Assembly: GCF_001039355.2 (NCBI RefSeq)
Contig: NW_019775507.1
Location: 47,874-111,873, forward strand
Length of the DNA: 64,000 bases
Direction: 5' to 3'
From: Lingula anatina
Lineage: Eukaryota; Brachiopoda; Lingulata; Lingulida; Lingulidae
The translations under genes and the position numbers were made by a program. Positions within the stretch are counted from its first letter, which is position 1; every line of letters begins with the position of its first letter. This document shows positions 21,426 to 34,400 of the stretch, in pieces. The notes below the pieces were generated by a model that did not search any database, was not told the origin of the DNA, and saw only the letters and a program-made list of their open reading frames with translations.

Positions 21426-22980
21426 GAATGGAGAGAAGCTACTTAATGTAAAAGAACAAGTAGCTTTGTTTTCTGAAGATGGTGACTTGGTAGATACTGA
21501 TATGTCAGAGGGCATAAAATAACTCTGATCTAAGCTATTGTTTTGATGAAAGTATTGTAGTAATACCTGATATGTGTATATATATATATGTGTGTGTGTT
21601 TTCTTTGCCCACTGCCTTAACCAAGAGACCATGTTCCAAGAACGGAGGGATTATACTGTACATGCATTAGCTGCCTATGTCTACTAGTATTTCATAAAAC
21701 TTCTGTTCAGATTAAGTTCAACTCTGATAATGCAAACATTAAAATATACTTACATTGAAATAAAGTGGGTCTATGAAAGTTTGGGACTACAAGTATACTT
21801 TAAAATGAATATTAATAAACTCTCCCCCCCCCCAAAAAAAAAAGGCATGGGGGGGGAGACACAAACATTGTACATAGTAAATTTAAAGGATGATACAAAG
21901 TCTTAATTTTAGTGTTGCCACCGTACATCTATCACTTATGGTTGCAGATGATTTTAAGCTTAATAATGTGCAGTCATGATGAACTAAGTAACAGCAAAGC
22001 CAGCTGAAGACTTCTTAATTGAATACAAAAAGATTGATCATTTTGTCATCACAGGGATGTACCACTCTGCTTTGTCCTAAGTGATGTATGGTATATTTAT
22101 TTTGTAAATGGGTGTCATTTTTAAGACCATGACAAGCCCTACAATTTATTCTGAAGTCAAACTAGTACCACTGCCCAGCATTTGTGACCTAGTAAGTTCT
22201 TGGGTGAATAAAAAGGAGAGAATAGCAAAATGTGGAAAGTCAATCTGAAATCAAATGTGAAAAAAATGCACCCTTTACTTCCTTTATTCTTTTACCCTTT
22301 GTTTAGACAAGAGGATAGAGTTTCTTGTGAATTTTTTATGCTTTTAATGTATTTATGAAAAGATGGATATAGATTTCTGTAACTTCAAAATGGTTTAATA
22401 AAATATTTATGGGCCATCTTATATGCACTGTGTGCAGCAATTAGTGTTCTATAGAATGCTAGTAAGATGCTTAAAAGCCTGTCTTAAAACATTATGTTTA
22501 CTAAACTTGAATGAGAAAAATGTCAAGAATTAAAGTTGGGATAAATATCAATTTAGGGATTAATATTTTATGTAACCTGAAATACCTTATCCCCCCCCCC
22601 CCCCCACCAATCCATTTCTTGTATCACCTGGCCATGACATTGTCATGGTTTTGTTTGAATACTTATGTATACTTACAATAAAGCACATCTGATCATGAAA
22701 GAACAAGGAAATGAAAGTACAAAGTAGCTTTCTTCTTTTGTTTACTTTCATAAACCAGCCAACAACAAGATGTGATTTGAGACTGAAGGTCTTTCTATTA
22801 ACATAAGAGAAAAAGAGGCATTATCACTGTAATGCCACTAGTACATTAAATAATTAAGGAAGAAAAACAATCTATAGTTTCTGAGTAGATTTAAAGCAAA
22901 ATACATAATGACCTTAAAATGAATAGCCTGAGTCATTTTCTAATCAATAGTATACATGCAACTTTCTACACCTTTTTTCT
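21426..22980. other. Intergenic sequence, no gene seen
   Basis: AT-rich with a (TA)n/(TG)n patch near 21577-21600 and C- or G-runs at about 21825-21857 and 22590-22607. No gene is recognised. Confidence 0.4.
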
Positions 22981-23055
22981 TGACAACATATGTCATTAGA
23001 TGATGACAGATGTTGGCATGAATATTCCATGGAGGAACTGCGGATATGCAACAAA

Positions 23056-23184
23056 CTTATTGTTAGTTTTGTGGAGGTAGCTCAGATAACACTAAAGCAA
23101 TTCATTGCTGAGTTTTTAATTTTAAGTGCTGCTGCATGGAAAAAGGGGATGCTTGCAACTGAGTGTGTGCCACAGTCCAATTAA
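23056..23184 (+). other. Short open frame with a Prospero-domain-like string
   Basis: Within a 64-codon frame starting at 22990, the stretch FVEVAQITLKQF followed 10 residues later by AWKK resembles FLEVAQITLREF...SWKK of vertebrate PROX1. The FKSP motif that should follow is missing, and no clear splice frame is present. It may be a decayed Prospero-domain fragment or coincidence. The true prospero gene of this window has [12 protein letters not shown] at the same place, so this is not a recent copy of it. Confidence 0.2.
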
Positions 23185-26100
23185 TGGCAGAAACAAGCAT
23201 TGGCCAGTCTTAGTGGAACCAGGCTGATCAATGAATTCCCTGAAGCTGCTGTTTAGATTTTAAAAAGATTTAATTTTAAGTCTTTTAAAAGAGTGCATTA
23301 CTTGGAATTTTTTTCTTCCTTTTTTAGAACAGTTCAAGGACTTTTTCATTAATGGTTTTGGTTGATATTCATCTTCCGGTTTGCTTTATAATTATCCTGT
23401 GTTTATATCCTTAAACTGTGTGACATCCCTCTTAAATAATGAAATTAACAACCCAGCTCAAAACTTTCATATCTTTTACATGAAATGAAAATGCAAGGAA
23501 CATAGAGATTAAGCCAGTAAGACAAAGTTAAAAAAGTGGTCCTCAAATGCATAATATGGGGTAATTTTGCATTAAGGACTTGTTAAAAGAATAAAAAAGT
23601 AAATGCCAGATGAATGTTAAATGTTGAGGACACCAAGAAACAGATCATTTTTCAAGCTAAACCAATGTTAACTGTCCTTCTAAGTAAACATTTGTCATAC
23701 TGGATTAAAAAGGGATTTTTTTCTTTTTGCCATATGGGTTTGATAAATGTTGGGTTGCTTCCATTTTAATGTTCATCATTTATTATTATAATCATCATCA
23801 TTATATTTTAAATCCTACTTCTATAAATTCTATTTGCATATCTGTCACTGAACCACTACTCACAACCTCCATTATGACCTATAAACTTTTCAACTCTGAA
23901 TGATAATTTGTTTTTAACAGTAATAAAATAAACAATTTTAAAATACATATTATCACATTCAATAGACTCATTGTAGAGAAGTTTTTAATTAGGCAAAATG
24001 ATAAAAGTAATATTAATTTTGATGAAACTGGTGTTTATTGAAGGGTGTTACCAATAACAAATTTAATATAGAAATGATTTCCCATGTTATAGAAAGAGCC
24101 ATTAATGACAATGCACAGATGCATATAACACAAAAAAATGCAAACTCTCTTTTTTTCTTTTAGGTGAATTTAATTTCAAATCAAGACAAACACCCATGGA
24201 ATATACACTTCAATAACATATAATGGCATCAGAAAAATATCTTTAAATTAAGCAAGTTTTTCTACAACAATAACTACATTGAACATTTTTCAACAATAAG
24301 AAAAACATGCATTTATAAATAACAGCAGATTTTGCTGAAAAATATGCATCCTAAGTTTCACCTTTCTATAATATAACTTTGTGAATAATGTATTCTGTTA
24401 TATATACACTTGTGTTTCACTGGCCAATCATTAAGCCTTTTCTCTACAAATCACTCTTCCACTTTTAGAACAATTACCTTCTTTTCTACCTGAACCTAAT
24501 GTAAAATGTATAACATAAGGGTTACTTTTTCATAGCATGAATATTCCAGCTGATAAGTAAGGGTCAGCTGTGTCCTTTTGCCTATGAGATTTTCAAATAT
24601 ACAAGATGTATACATCTAGAAATCTAAAGTTAGAAGTATTTCTCAAAAATTGGCTTTTTCTCACACATTACCTGAGGAACTGACATAATGCAGGGACAGT
24701 TAATGTTCAAGACATAGAACATCTTAACAGTCCCTGATAAAAAAGAAGCATGAGCAGTGAAATTGTAAAGAATGAAAAAAAAAACAATAGTATTACAATA
24801 TTATTGGTCTTATGTAGCATAAAGCAAAAGCATCATATCAGTTCTTAATCGATGGACAAAAAACTTTCATTAAAGGATTTTTAACTATTTGTCTCTTTGC
24901 TCTTCTGTTACCTATTCTTTTCTTTTCCCTAACCATTTTTTCTTTTTGTAATGAATTTGGGGCTGATATTTAATTCTGAAAAAAGGAAGATGGGTGACCT
25001 CACTTTACTTTAATCTAATACACATAAATAAGCACCATTATGTTTTATTCACCATCAGCACCCATTTATAAAAAGTCTTCATGTCTTTTTCTACTTCTAA
25101 ATATATTTAACACAATCCATTTGGAATGACATTTCAATTGCACAGATATTAAAGAATAAGCTAAGGTGCCTTGAAGGGGATTTTAGACACACCTAAATAT
25201 TACCATATTGCACATTCAAAACAATGTCTAAAATGAATTTTGATTCATTTGTTTGAATAGTACACATTTGGATGTAGCACTTGCCTATGTGAAACTTAAA
25301 ACAAACATGTACTTTGAAAGATAACCATCGAGGCTTAAACAGAGACCCATTTTTTTCACAATGATATCTTTGCCTTTGATTATTAATTACAAGTAATAGT
25401 ATAATGTCTTGTTGTCAGTTTCCATGATAAAAAAAACAGCACCAAAAAAACTCCACATCCATAAAATGTACGACAGGGATGAAAATCAGCACTACAACCT
25501 AGCTATAGCTTACAATAAAAACATCTCAGGAATGATCAGTATGATTGTGTTTGTGTACAAAATACATATCATTATAACATGTAATAAATAAAATGTAATA
25601 CTAATACGCATATATAACTTTATCCTACCTACTTACAGTAAATAAGCTTATGGCAACTTTAACCATAGTTTTATCCAACTGAGGTAATCAGCTTTTGTAA
25701 TAATCAATACAACAAATGAAATAATTCAAAAAATTATTTTTATATAAGTTCACAAAAATATGTAATTAAACAACAAATTTCATCCATCACCAATTGACTC
25801 TACATTAAGATATCACATTTTTACAAAATGGCAAAAATTAACACCAACCATTAATAAATACATACATATTATGTATATCATATAGGAAATACTGATAATT
25901 TTTCAAAATTAAAAAAAATTAAAACCCTTTCACCTATGGAAAAAACATTAAAAAGTAATTAAATCAACTTTGGTTTATGCTGCACTCTTTCAAGGTACAT
26001 CTGGCTCTAAGTGTAAATAAAATCATCTAGTAAAAAAAGGATATCCCATAATGATTGTCTAAATCTTTTCCATCTTTTCCATTTATATCAATCCTAGAGA

Positions 26101-28190
26101 AAAGGCACAATTTCTCCTTAATATTATCATCAAAATAAGAACTGAACGCTTCTTGATGCTATTTTCAAATTTAAAATCATTGCTTTTTCTTTTTTTTTCC
26201 TCATCAAGGCCCTTACAACCTGTGATCAGGACTTCAGTCTTGTTTTAGGTTGACAAGGGAACAATCTTTATTTTCAGTCTGATTCATGAAGCAAAGATAA
26301 CAAAATCTATCTCTTGATAGACTCAAAGATCACAAGATGATCAACAAGCTAACCTTTTGTACTGGTTCACTTCACCACACCATTTTTAAAAACTTTTTAT
26401 ATACAACAGGAAAAAAATTACACTATCCAATGTATCCCCTCCCCCCCCCCCCCCCTCCATGCTTTTAATCTTACAAAAGAACTAGTACCTTTACAATGTA
26501 CGTGTAGTAAAGTTTCTTTTAAGAAAACACTTGAAAAGGGCTGCAATACTCGAGCTTTTTAAGTTTTAGGTATTACGGATTATTGAAAGCCAGTCAAGTA
26601 AAAATTAAGATTGCCAAGACCAGATTGCCATTGAATGAGCAAAAGTATTTCAATCACCATCATGTTGAATTGTACTTTTTAAAATCATTAAATTGCAAAC
26701 AATAATAAAACATTAAATTTCATAAAGGAAAATCACTTGTACGGCAAAATTTTAAAACTTTCCCTTTACTAAGCACACACAGAAGGGGAGTCAAAAATCT
26801 TATTTTTTCTTATTTTCAATCAGTGGTCTCAATTTTTTCTTTTTGACTTTGCCATGAGTGTTTAATGATATAAACAGCATTTCCCAAGCCACAAATAGAT
26901 GTTGTAGTCTCTTAATCGCTGACATACCTATGCAGTGTTTGCACAGTTTTTCACATATCTCGAATAAGACTTTTGATTATTTGTTCTGGTAGTTTAAACC
27001 CTGGGTTCTCTTGACCCTTATGTCTACGGAAGCAAAGGGCACCAAGATACCAGTCAAGGGCGATGACTTGGGATGTTTGAAATGTGGAGACAGCCAGCAG
27101 ACGAGGGAGACATCAGTAAGGTGTTATGAATGGGAAACTGGATCAGTCACCAATGCAGTTCTTGTATAATCTTCAGAGATTGTCACCTGAAGTTGTTAAC
27201 TTGATTACTCTGGATAAGGCTGATTGAACTCAAGAGACAACAATACTACAATGGGAGACAAGCCTGTGATCTGGATTGGGGAAACCTGATAAGTGGTCAT
27301 GCATGTGTGTGCGTGCGTGCGTGCATGCTTGTGTTTGACCTATCATATGATGAACAGAATACCCTTAGTTTCCTAACTCCAGGTGTCTTTCTGCTGCTAT
27401 TTTACTTAATATCTTCATCCACAAGGGGATCTTGTTTTTTTTTTAAATTATTTTGCTTAAATTGTCACCTCCTTATTCTAAACACCATGTGCCCAAATCT
27501 TAATAACAAGTAATGTTAACTTATGACAATGGATAAAAAGCTTCATTAAAGAATGGTTCTTTATATGAAAAAGTCTAACAGAAATCTGGGAGTGTCTATG
27601 TGCATTTTCAAGCAAATCAATAAATTAACCTATACATTCTTTTAGTTGATATCATGGAAAGTGGTGGTAAATATCAAATCTATTGTCCTGGCTGTGCTTA
27701 AAGCCCCCTTCCAATCTGTTAATGGGAGCCTTCATAATAAAAGGCCAATGGTTCTCCAATCTGTTATTAGCTTAGGATCGTTCACCCCTCCTACTTACTT
27801 GTTAATGGACTGCCTATCTTAATCTGGACTCAATCAAATAACTATCATGTAAAACCATGTTAATCCAGGATAGGGCAGGGATTTCTGTACAGACATCTGT
27901 GGACATTGGAAAGGCTGCAGACACTAGATAGATAAATGTTTCGATAATTTTCTTTTGAGTAAGAAGAATGATAATTTTTTTTGAAATCTTGGATGTGCTT
28001 GAATGGCTACTAATATTTTGATTGCTGAAAAATAAGATTTTGATATTTTTAAACTTCAAATATGTACTGATCTCAATTATATTTATCAATATAAAACAAT
28101 CATATTTGCCATTTGTGCTTTTCACAAAGGATTTGGAAAAATGGGAAACATCAAAGGACCACCATGAAAGTGTCAGCAAATGTTGAAGGA
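23185..28190. other. AT-rich intergenic tract, no gene seen
   Basis: Very AT-rich (especially 23700-26400), with a C-run at about 26440-26456 and a short GTGCGTGCGTGC patch at 27310. Part of it may be extended prospero 3' UTR, but nothing in the sequence fixes the end. Confidence 0.35.
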
Positions 28191-28244
28191 CCAGCATGGA
28201 AAGAGACGCTTTTCATTTACAGAAAGATAGAATACATGTTCGGC

Positions 28245-28323
28245 AGACACTTGTCTCCGAAGACATTCAGTCTCAGATAACCAGACCGCAGATTATCTGC
28301 AAAGACAGGGGTTTTCCAGATAA
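28245..28323. promoter_or_regulatory. GATA and SMAD-box motif cluster
   Basis: Three AGATAA words (28275-28280, 28293-28298 on the minus strand, 28318-28323) lie within 50 bases, interleaved with CAGAC/GTCT words. The surrounding 28190-28450 is less AT-rich than its neighbours. It is a candidate enhancer just beyond the 3' end of prospero. Confidence 0.35.
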
Positions 28324-28799
28324 CATGAGCCAGAGGATGTCTCACGGCTGCCATTACACACATCTTTGCCTCTGTCGTCTGCCATGTATATCGCATGTCC
28401 CCATATCTGCCACTCAAACCTTTCTCTACTGAGCAGACATAACAGATATTCCAAATGGGGAATTTAGAATGTCTTTCCAAATCTCTACATCCCACGGATA
28501 TCAACTGATGTTTGACATGACTAGTTTAGTTACTTTTATGTCAATCTTCACTGATAAAAACTTGGAGACATCAATTGAGATAAACCCACTAAGGGTTATT
28601 GATAGAAATTTCCAATTTGCATATGTACTAAGAAGCAGCTTGAACAAAACAGGAATTGGGTAATTAATATATTAAATTTTTCATGTGAAAAGGAAGGTTA
28701 GAAAAGGAAGTCTCTTATCATTAACTTATCGATTGTAATACAATTAACCTTAATCATTTTATTGCACTGGCCAAATGTAATAGTTCTTACTTTTTATTT

Positions 28800-28855
28800 A
28801 TTTATCTAATTTTATTTATTTATTTTATTTTTTTTTTTTGGGGGGGGGGGAGGGA
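28800..28855. repeat. TTTA-rich low-complexity run with poly(T) and poly(G)
   Basis: TTTATTTA repeats are followed by T and G homopolymers. The TTTATT words also read as AATAAA on the minus strand, so they could act as late poly(A) signals for prospero. Confidence 0.6.
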
Positions 28856-28925
28856 GGCACACAAGTTTTTGTGGTTAAATTATGTACTAGTACCTTCTAG
28901 CCTACTCCATGTCCTGACACAATGT

Positions 28926-29376
28926 TTTATTATCAAATATTTCAATAAATCATATTTAAACTAAATAAAGTACTAAATAAATACTAAGATTGTCAACTAA
29001 GTATATATATATAAGGAAACATAATTCTTTCACAGAATACCAAGTCTGGTAATAGTTTACATAACCAAAATATATCTTCATGACTAACCCTTATTTACTT
29101 AATAACTAAGCCTTATTTAATTAATAGTAACTAAACAAAATTATAACGTATTCATTTTTTGCACACATTAACCAATTGTCCATGCAAAGCCTGAGCATTT
29201 TGTTCACACTAAACTTCATAAAATCTTTCAACCTCCAGCAAAATTAATGACAATCTTTTTCTCTACCTTTTCATCACTTTCTCTCAACATTTCAGCTTGC
29301 TGTAATGAAAGCAGATACTGTAATATTTCTTTTATAACAATTTTAATTTTCTGTCTAATCTCTCTCTTTTCATTCT
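28926..29376 (-). terminator. pros: Prospero 3' UTR with first poly(A) signal
   Basis: The first minus-strand AATAAA after the stop codon is the complement of 28926-28931, giving a 3' UTR of at least about 450 bases. Several more signals follow at 28790-28830, so longer forms are possible. Confidence 0.4.
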
Positions 29377-29559
29377 TCAATCGGCTAACTGTTCCATCCA
29401 ATTTGGTGACTTGAAGAAATCTGGCAGAGGTGCATCAAGTCGTGCAATTACCTTATAGATGGCCTTCTTCCAGGACTGCTCCAAGTCTTTGCTCGTGCTG
29501 ATTGCCTTGAAGAATTCACGCAGTGCAGACTGGACAACTATGCGAAAATGGTCTGGAAC
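29377..29559 (-). CDS. pros: Prospero terminal coding exon (Prospero domain)
   Basis: Encodes [20 protein letters not shown] through [18 protein letters not shown] and ends [13 protein letters not shown] then TGA. It starts in phase 0 after acceptor CACTCTCAG. This is the C-terminal half of the Prospero domain, which packs against the homeodomain. Confidence 0.97.
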   Translation of the reverse strand, partial: VPDHFRIVVQSALREFFKAISTSKDLEQSWKKAIYKVIARLDAPLPDFFKSPNWMEQLAD

Positions 29560-31425
29560 CTGAGAGTGAATTATGGTTAAAATATTTAATTATATTTTCA
29601 AATTATGAAACTGAAATCAGTGAAAATAAAACTTAGTTTAGGTTTTTAAAAAATTCATTTAAATATTTTTTCACTCTCTCATTTCCATAAAATGTTCAGC
29701 TAGGATGTGCTAATTAAAGCATTGTAATAAGAGAAAGCGATCCACACCATTTATATCTGAGACTATATCTTATAATATTCATCCTTCATCCTAATTTTTA
29801 TATTTAACCATAGTTATGGCCTTTAATGTCAGCATTAAGTAAAATTGTAGACAAAAATAACCTACTGTTGAAATGTTGATATTATTTCTTAGGCAACAAG
29901 AATATTAGAATTCATATTAAAATACTGAAAGATTGTTGTTGAAACTAAGTAAATAAGAAATGCCAAGAGAGTTCATGTTAAAGAAAAAAGGCAAAAACAT
30001 GTAGATATGTGAGCAATGTATGACAGCAAGGGATGGGAGGCCTAGAAAACATTTGGGAAAGGAAATGTCTAACAAGTCTCTCTTCTGCCCCCTTTGGCTT
30101 TTTTCCCATCGCAAAACCTTACTTTAACTGCCAGGAAAAAAAAACAGACATTTTATGTTCATTTTATAGGGACAGTAAAAGAACATTTGCCATGCATGTC
30201 AGGATCATTGTGCAGTTATTAGACTTTTCTGGCAGAGTGGTCCAAGCACTTGCGGCCCCTCACACAAGGCTGAGACATCTCCTACGAGCTCAGCCACGTG
30301 CACGATTACTTTCCAACTGCGAGAAACATCCTTTCATTGTCGTAATAACATCATTACTATGCCACGCAGAAGCTTAGTCTAACGGTGCTGTTTCACCTGC
30401 GGACATGAAACAGTTAGTCTTTTCTTCCAGGCAAGTTGTGAGTGGCGCTATCAAACTGTTTCCTCCTGTCACCTTTGATCTTAATGATTTTGTACTGTGG
30501 AAAGGTTTTTATGTAGATTTCTCTCTTACCTTGAAACAGAGTACATCTAATGCATGTATCATGCTCAAAAAATCCACAAAGTGAAATCTGATCTATTCTT
30601 TCTTAATGGGAGGCAATTCCCATTATTGTCACTATTGCATCCTTTGAAGATTACAGGAGAAAGGTGATATTCTTTACATGACAGAACAAAATCTTAAGTA
30701 CATTTTATAACAGAGAAAAATCTAAGCTACATTCTTTGGCTGTAAAGTACACATTTTTTAACCATAACAGTCATCTAAGATAATTCAAAACCTTATTTGA
30801 GAATGATGTAGACTGATAATGAAGGTTTTAACAAAATTTTATTTGTTTCTTATTCTTTACTGAACATATCTTTCAGCAAATTTTCCTCACTACATTTTCT
30901 CAGGCTGAGGAGGGCTGGATGTAAAAGGCAAAATTTTTTTAGCACTTCCAAACATAATTTTCTTTACGCAATGTGAAGAAAACAGGTGCTTGGATTAACA
31001 ACAGGTGGTTAAATCTTCAAGTTGAGTCATCTACCTCTCAGGCAATCTCTAAAGGTGTCAGGCAGGAAAACAGAGTATATATCAAGGTCACTTAAGTTTA
31101 TTTCAACTGTTAAATTACAGGCTTTTATAATAAAGGCAAGGAGGAATTAAAACTCTTAAGGATCGAGTCTCCCTGGGAGTTACACCAGTAATAAGGCCTG
31201 GGGGACCAATTCACACAGGGAGTAAATCAGACCCCAGACTGCTCTCTGCTTTACTGTTATGTTTCACAAGTAATGAAGAGAAAGGGACAAGGATAAATAA
31301 ATGAACTAAAAATATACATATAAGAATTTCCATTCAAATTATAACATTTTCATAAATTTATAATTTTAAAGTATATCAAAACAGAGTTAAAAGAATGAAA
31401 TTTTAGAAATGTATACACTATGAAA

Positions 31426-31469
<44 letters not shown>

Positions 31470-34400
31470 ATTCTAAATATAAAAGAATTGGATATATTAG
31501 ACGTGCATTCAAACAGGTGGCCATTTGAACGTTAGTTCTCAGAAATTCCCCTGATACAAGAAAGTCTTGTCACCATAAGGTACTTACAGCCTAGAGGTGA
31601 AATAAAACCATCTCTAAAACTGTGTGAAAACATTAACACACATTTCAAGTTCCCATGCATGCAGTTTGAGATCAATTTTACAGCTAGTTTTATTATTCAA
31701 GCTAAACCTTTGTTGACTATATTATTCTTGGACTTTTTGCCTGCAACTTGAAAAACTTTTTACCATGGAATATATTGGTGTATATGTATACATTTAAACT
31801 TGTACACAAAGCTAGTGCTTCCTGTTTTGAATGAATCATACACAGCCCCTTTTCATTTGCACTGTGGTTCACTAATTATAAATCATTCATTACATATATA
31901 GATGATAATGATTTTAATTTTTGGTTTCATCTATGCAAGGATGCATAAGAAAAGGTAAGGGGGAAATTCATCACTTCCTTGATGAAGAATTGAAAATTCT
32001 TCTATAGAGATTCATTACTCTGGTGAATCAAGGACACATTTCCATTTTCAATACTATTTATAATGCATATTTTTCTTTATGCGAATGCAGTTTGTTAATA
32101 AGTGCCCTGAGGTCCATATGCACCAAGGAAAAAAAATACCCAGTCCATTCAGTTTAAAGGATCTTTAAAAAGGGATTCCAGTTTTTATTTGAAATAAATG
32201 TTAACTCTCTTGTACAATACAGGTACCCTGATAATGATTGTAAATATTTGGACAACCTAAATAATCCATTTTCTAAAAAAATCATGATGGTGAAGTGACC
32301 CAGCATTCCGAGTTCCCAACATGACAGTGCTCAAACTGCATAAGTATCTTGTCTAACATCTTATTAACAATAGAATAACACCTGTACACAATGGTACTAG
32401 TAGTCTGTTCTAAATAAATGTAAATGTGCAGAAATGGTTATTCTAAATGAGATATTCTAAATGAAACTGAAAACAGAACAAATTCTTTTCAGTCTATGAT
32501 CTGCCTAAAGATCAGTGCTGCCAGCCATTAGACTTAGTCTTGGTATGGAATACAATTTAATCTAATAACCACATTCTGTTAAATATCAAATATGACAGAG
32601 ATCGATATCCAAGAAAGGCAGATGCAAATATCATTTTCCTTGATTTAAATGTAATTTTAAACAGGTACACCCAGAGCTACATTAGATTCTGCCAATTAAA
32701 TTTTACCACTATTTACTTCCTAATTGTTGCTTTTTTACCCAACTCTGACAAAACCATCATCTGCATTTTATCTTTCAAGAAATCACCTAGTGCACCTAAC
32801 TTTTATTTACATTTTTTCATTCCAGAGCCTTTTTTTATTTCCAAATGATCAGGGGCTTATAAATTTGCATTTGAATGAAGAGAATATGCTTCCTTTAGCA
32901 CAGGTTAACAAGTGTTATATGCAATATACTGGATACAGAAATGGTGCACATTTTTGCGGCATATTCTTAATGTTTAATAAATGATGCCCTGCATGTTACA
33001 GGATAAAAAAAAAGGAAGAAAAAGGAAAAAGCCGAATTTAAAACTGAAACTGTGATCCCAACAACATAATATAAAAACCAAATTTATATTCATAAGATAA
33101 GAGAGATATAAATAATGAATATATGATATATCATAATGTATCCCCCCCCCCCAAAAAAAAAGAAAGAAGATAAACATAAATTTATCTATACCCTTTTCAG
33201 TATTACCTCTATCTAAAAGACTGACAAAGAAGGATTTAACAAAAAAAAATTCCATATCTTACCTCGATCTGGTTGTTCCTGTTGTAATGAAGGTTAAGAA
33301 CCCGGTACAACTCTGATTCAACTGTGACATGAAGTTCATCTGCATTTTGGGTGCCCTCAGCAAGGTACTGGCGAGAATACTTCTCCATCTGTATGTAGAA
33401 GAATTCCCTGGAATAAATTGAAAAAATAGAAGTCATTTTATAAATATTTGTTTTATTTTTTCAAGTTTTTAAACCTTTTTAGTGGCTACAAATAGTCACT
33501 TGGATAGAGTAGAATTTCTAAAAATATGATGAAAAAAGTTGTCAGAAGATTTGCTTTATTTTTTCAGAGAAACAGGATATTATTAGGACATACTGTATCC
33601 TAGAAATAGATTAACAATAGAGTCACATTTCTAACATACACTTAATTTTTCCATGCATCACATAAAGTCATTTGTGACCATAGGGCAAATATGTTTTATC
33701 CCAAAATCACCACAACTTTATCTAAGAAAAAATGAACAAGTCATGGAAATGATGGAATACAGGTACCCTAACATTAAGAACATTTGAGGATGTTAAAGCA
33801 CCTTTGTATATTTCGCTCTTGGCAAAGCAAGTTGATTGATCCATCTGGCTTGTAGGTCATTTTGCACTTTTCAAAAGAAAAATCAAATGACCAGATATTT
33901 AATATATGACCCAGGAAATAAGGAAATAAAGGTTTCAATTTTTAGGCATATCATCTGCTGTATACAGGACATCCAATGTTGCATTCAATTGGCAACAGTC
34001 AATTCTACAATTTTTTTCATTGAAAAAAATATAAATTAGAAAATAAAATAATCCAGGTTTCTAAAACTGCCAAGGGTAACTTGACACTTCATCACTTCCC
34101 TCTGAACAACCCATTACTTTCAACTGATGACCCTGAAACGGTAATTTTCCCATCCCTGTGTGATCTGTGGAGGAACTTTTAGTATCTCCCTGGAAATAAG
34201 ACTAAGTGAGAGAATTATTACTATTATTAGAAAATAACAAGGTAATTTCCCGCCATTTCCTAATAATTTTCTACAATGTTTAAATTGCCGTGTCATCTTC
34301 AGTTCGTCAGCTATGAACCATCTACGGCAAAGTCAGATGGCAGAAATGGAAATAGAGTAACATAATGAGTCTATGAAAATTGGGACCCAGGAAATTATCT

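Larger units (their letters stand above)
29560..33262 (-). other. pros: Prospero intron 3
   Basis: A GT-AG intron of 3.7 kb. It holds an (AAAT)n run at 31421-31468 and a more complex block at 30220-30480. Confidence 0.85.

Noticed and set aside
27814-28197. 127-codon minus-strand frame downstream of prospero
   Set aside because: No motif, no splice or start context; Ile/Phe/Lys-rich as random AT-rich sequence.
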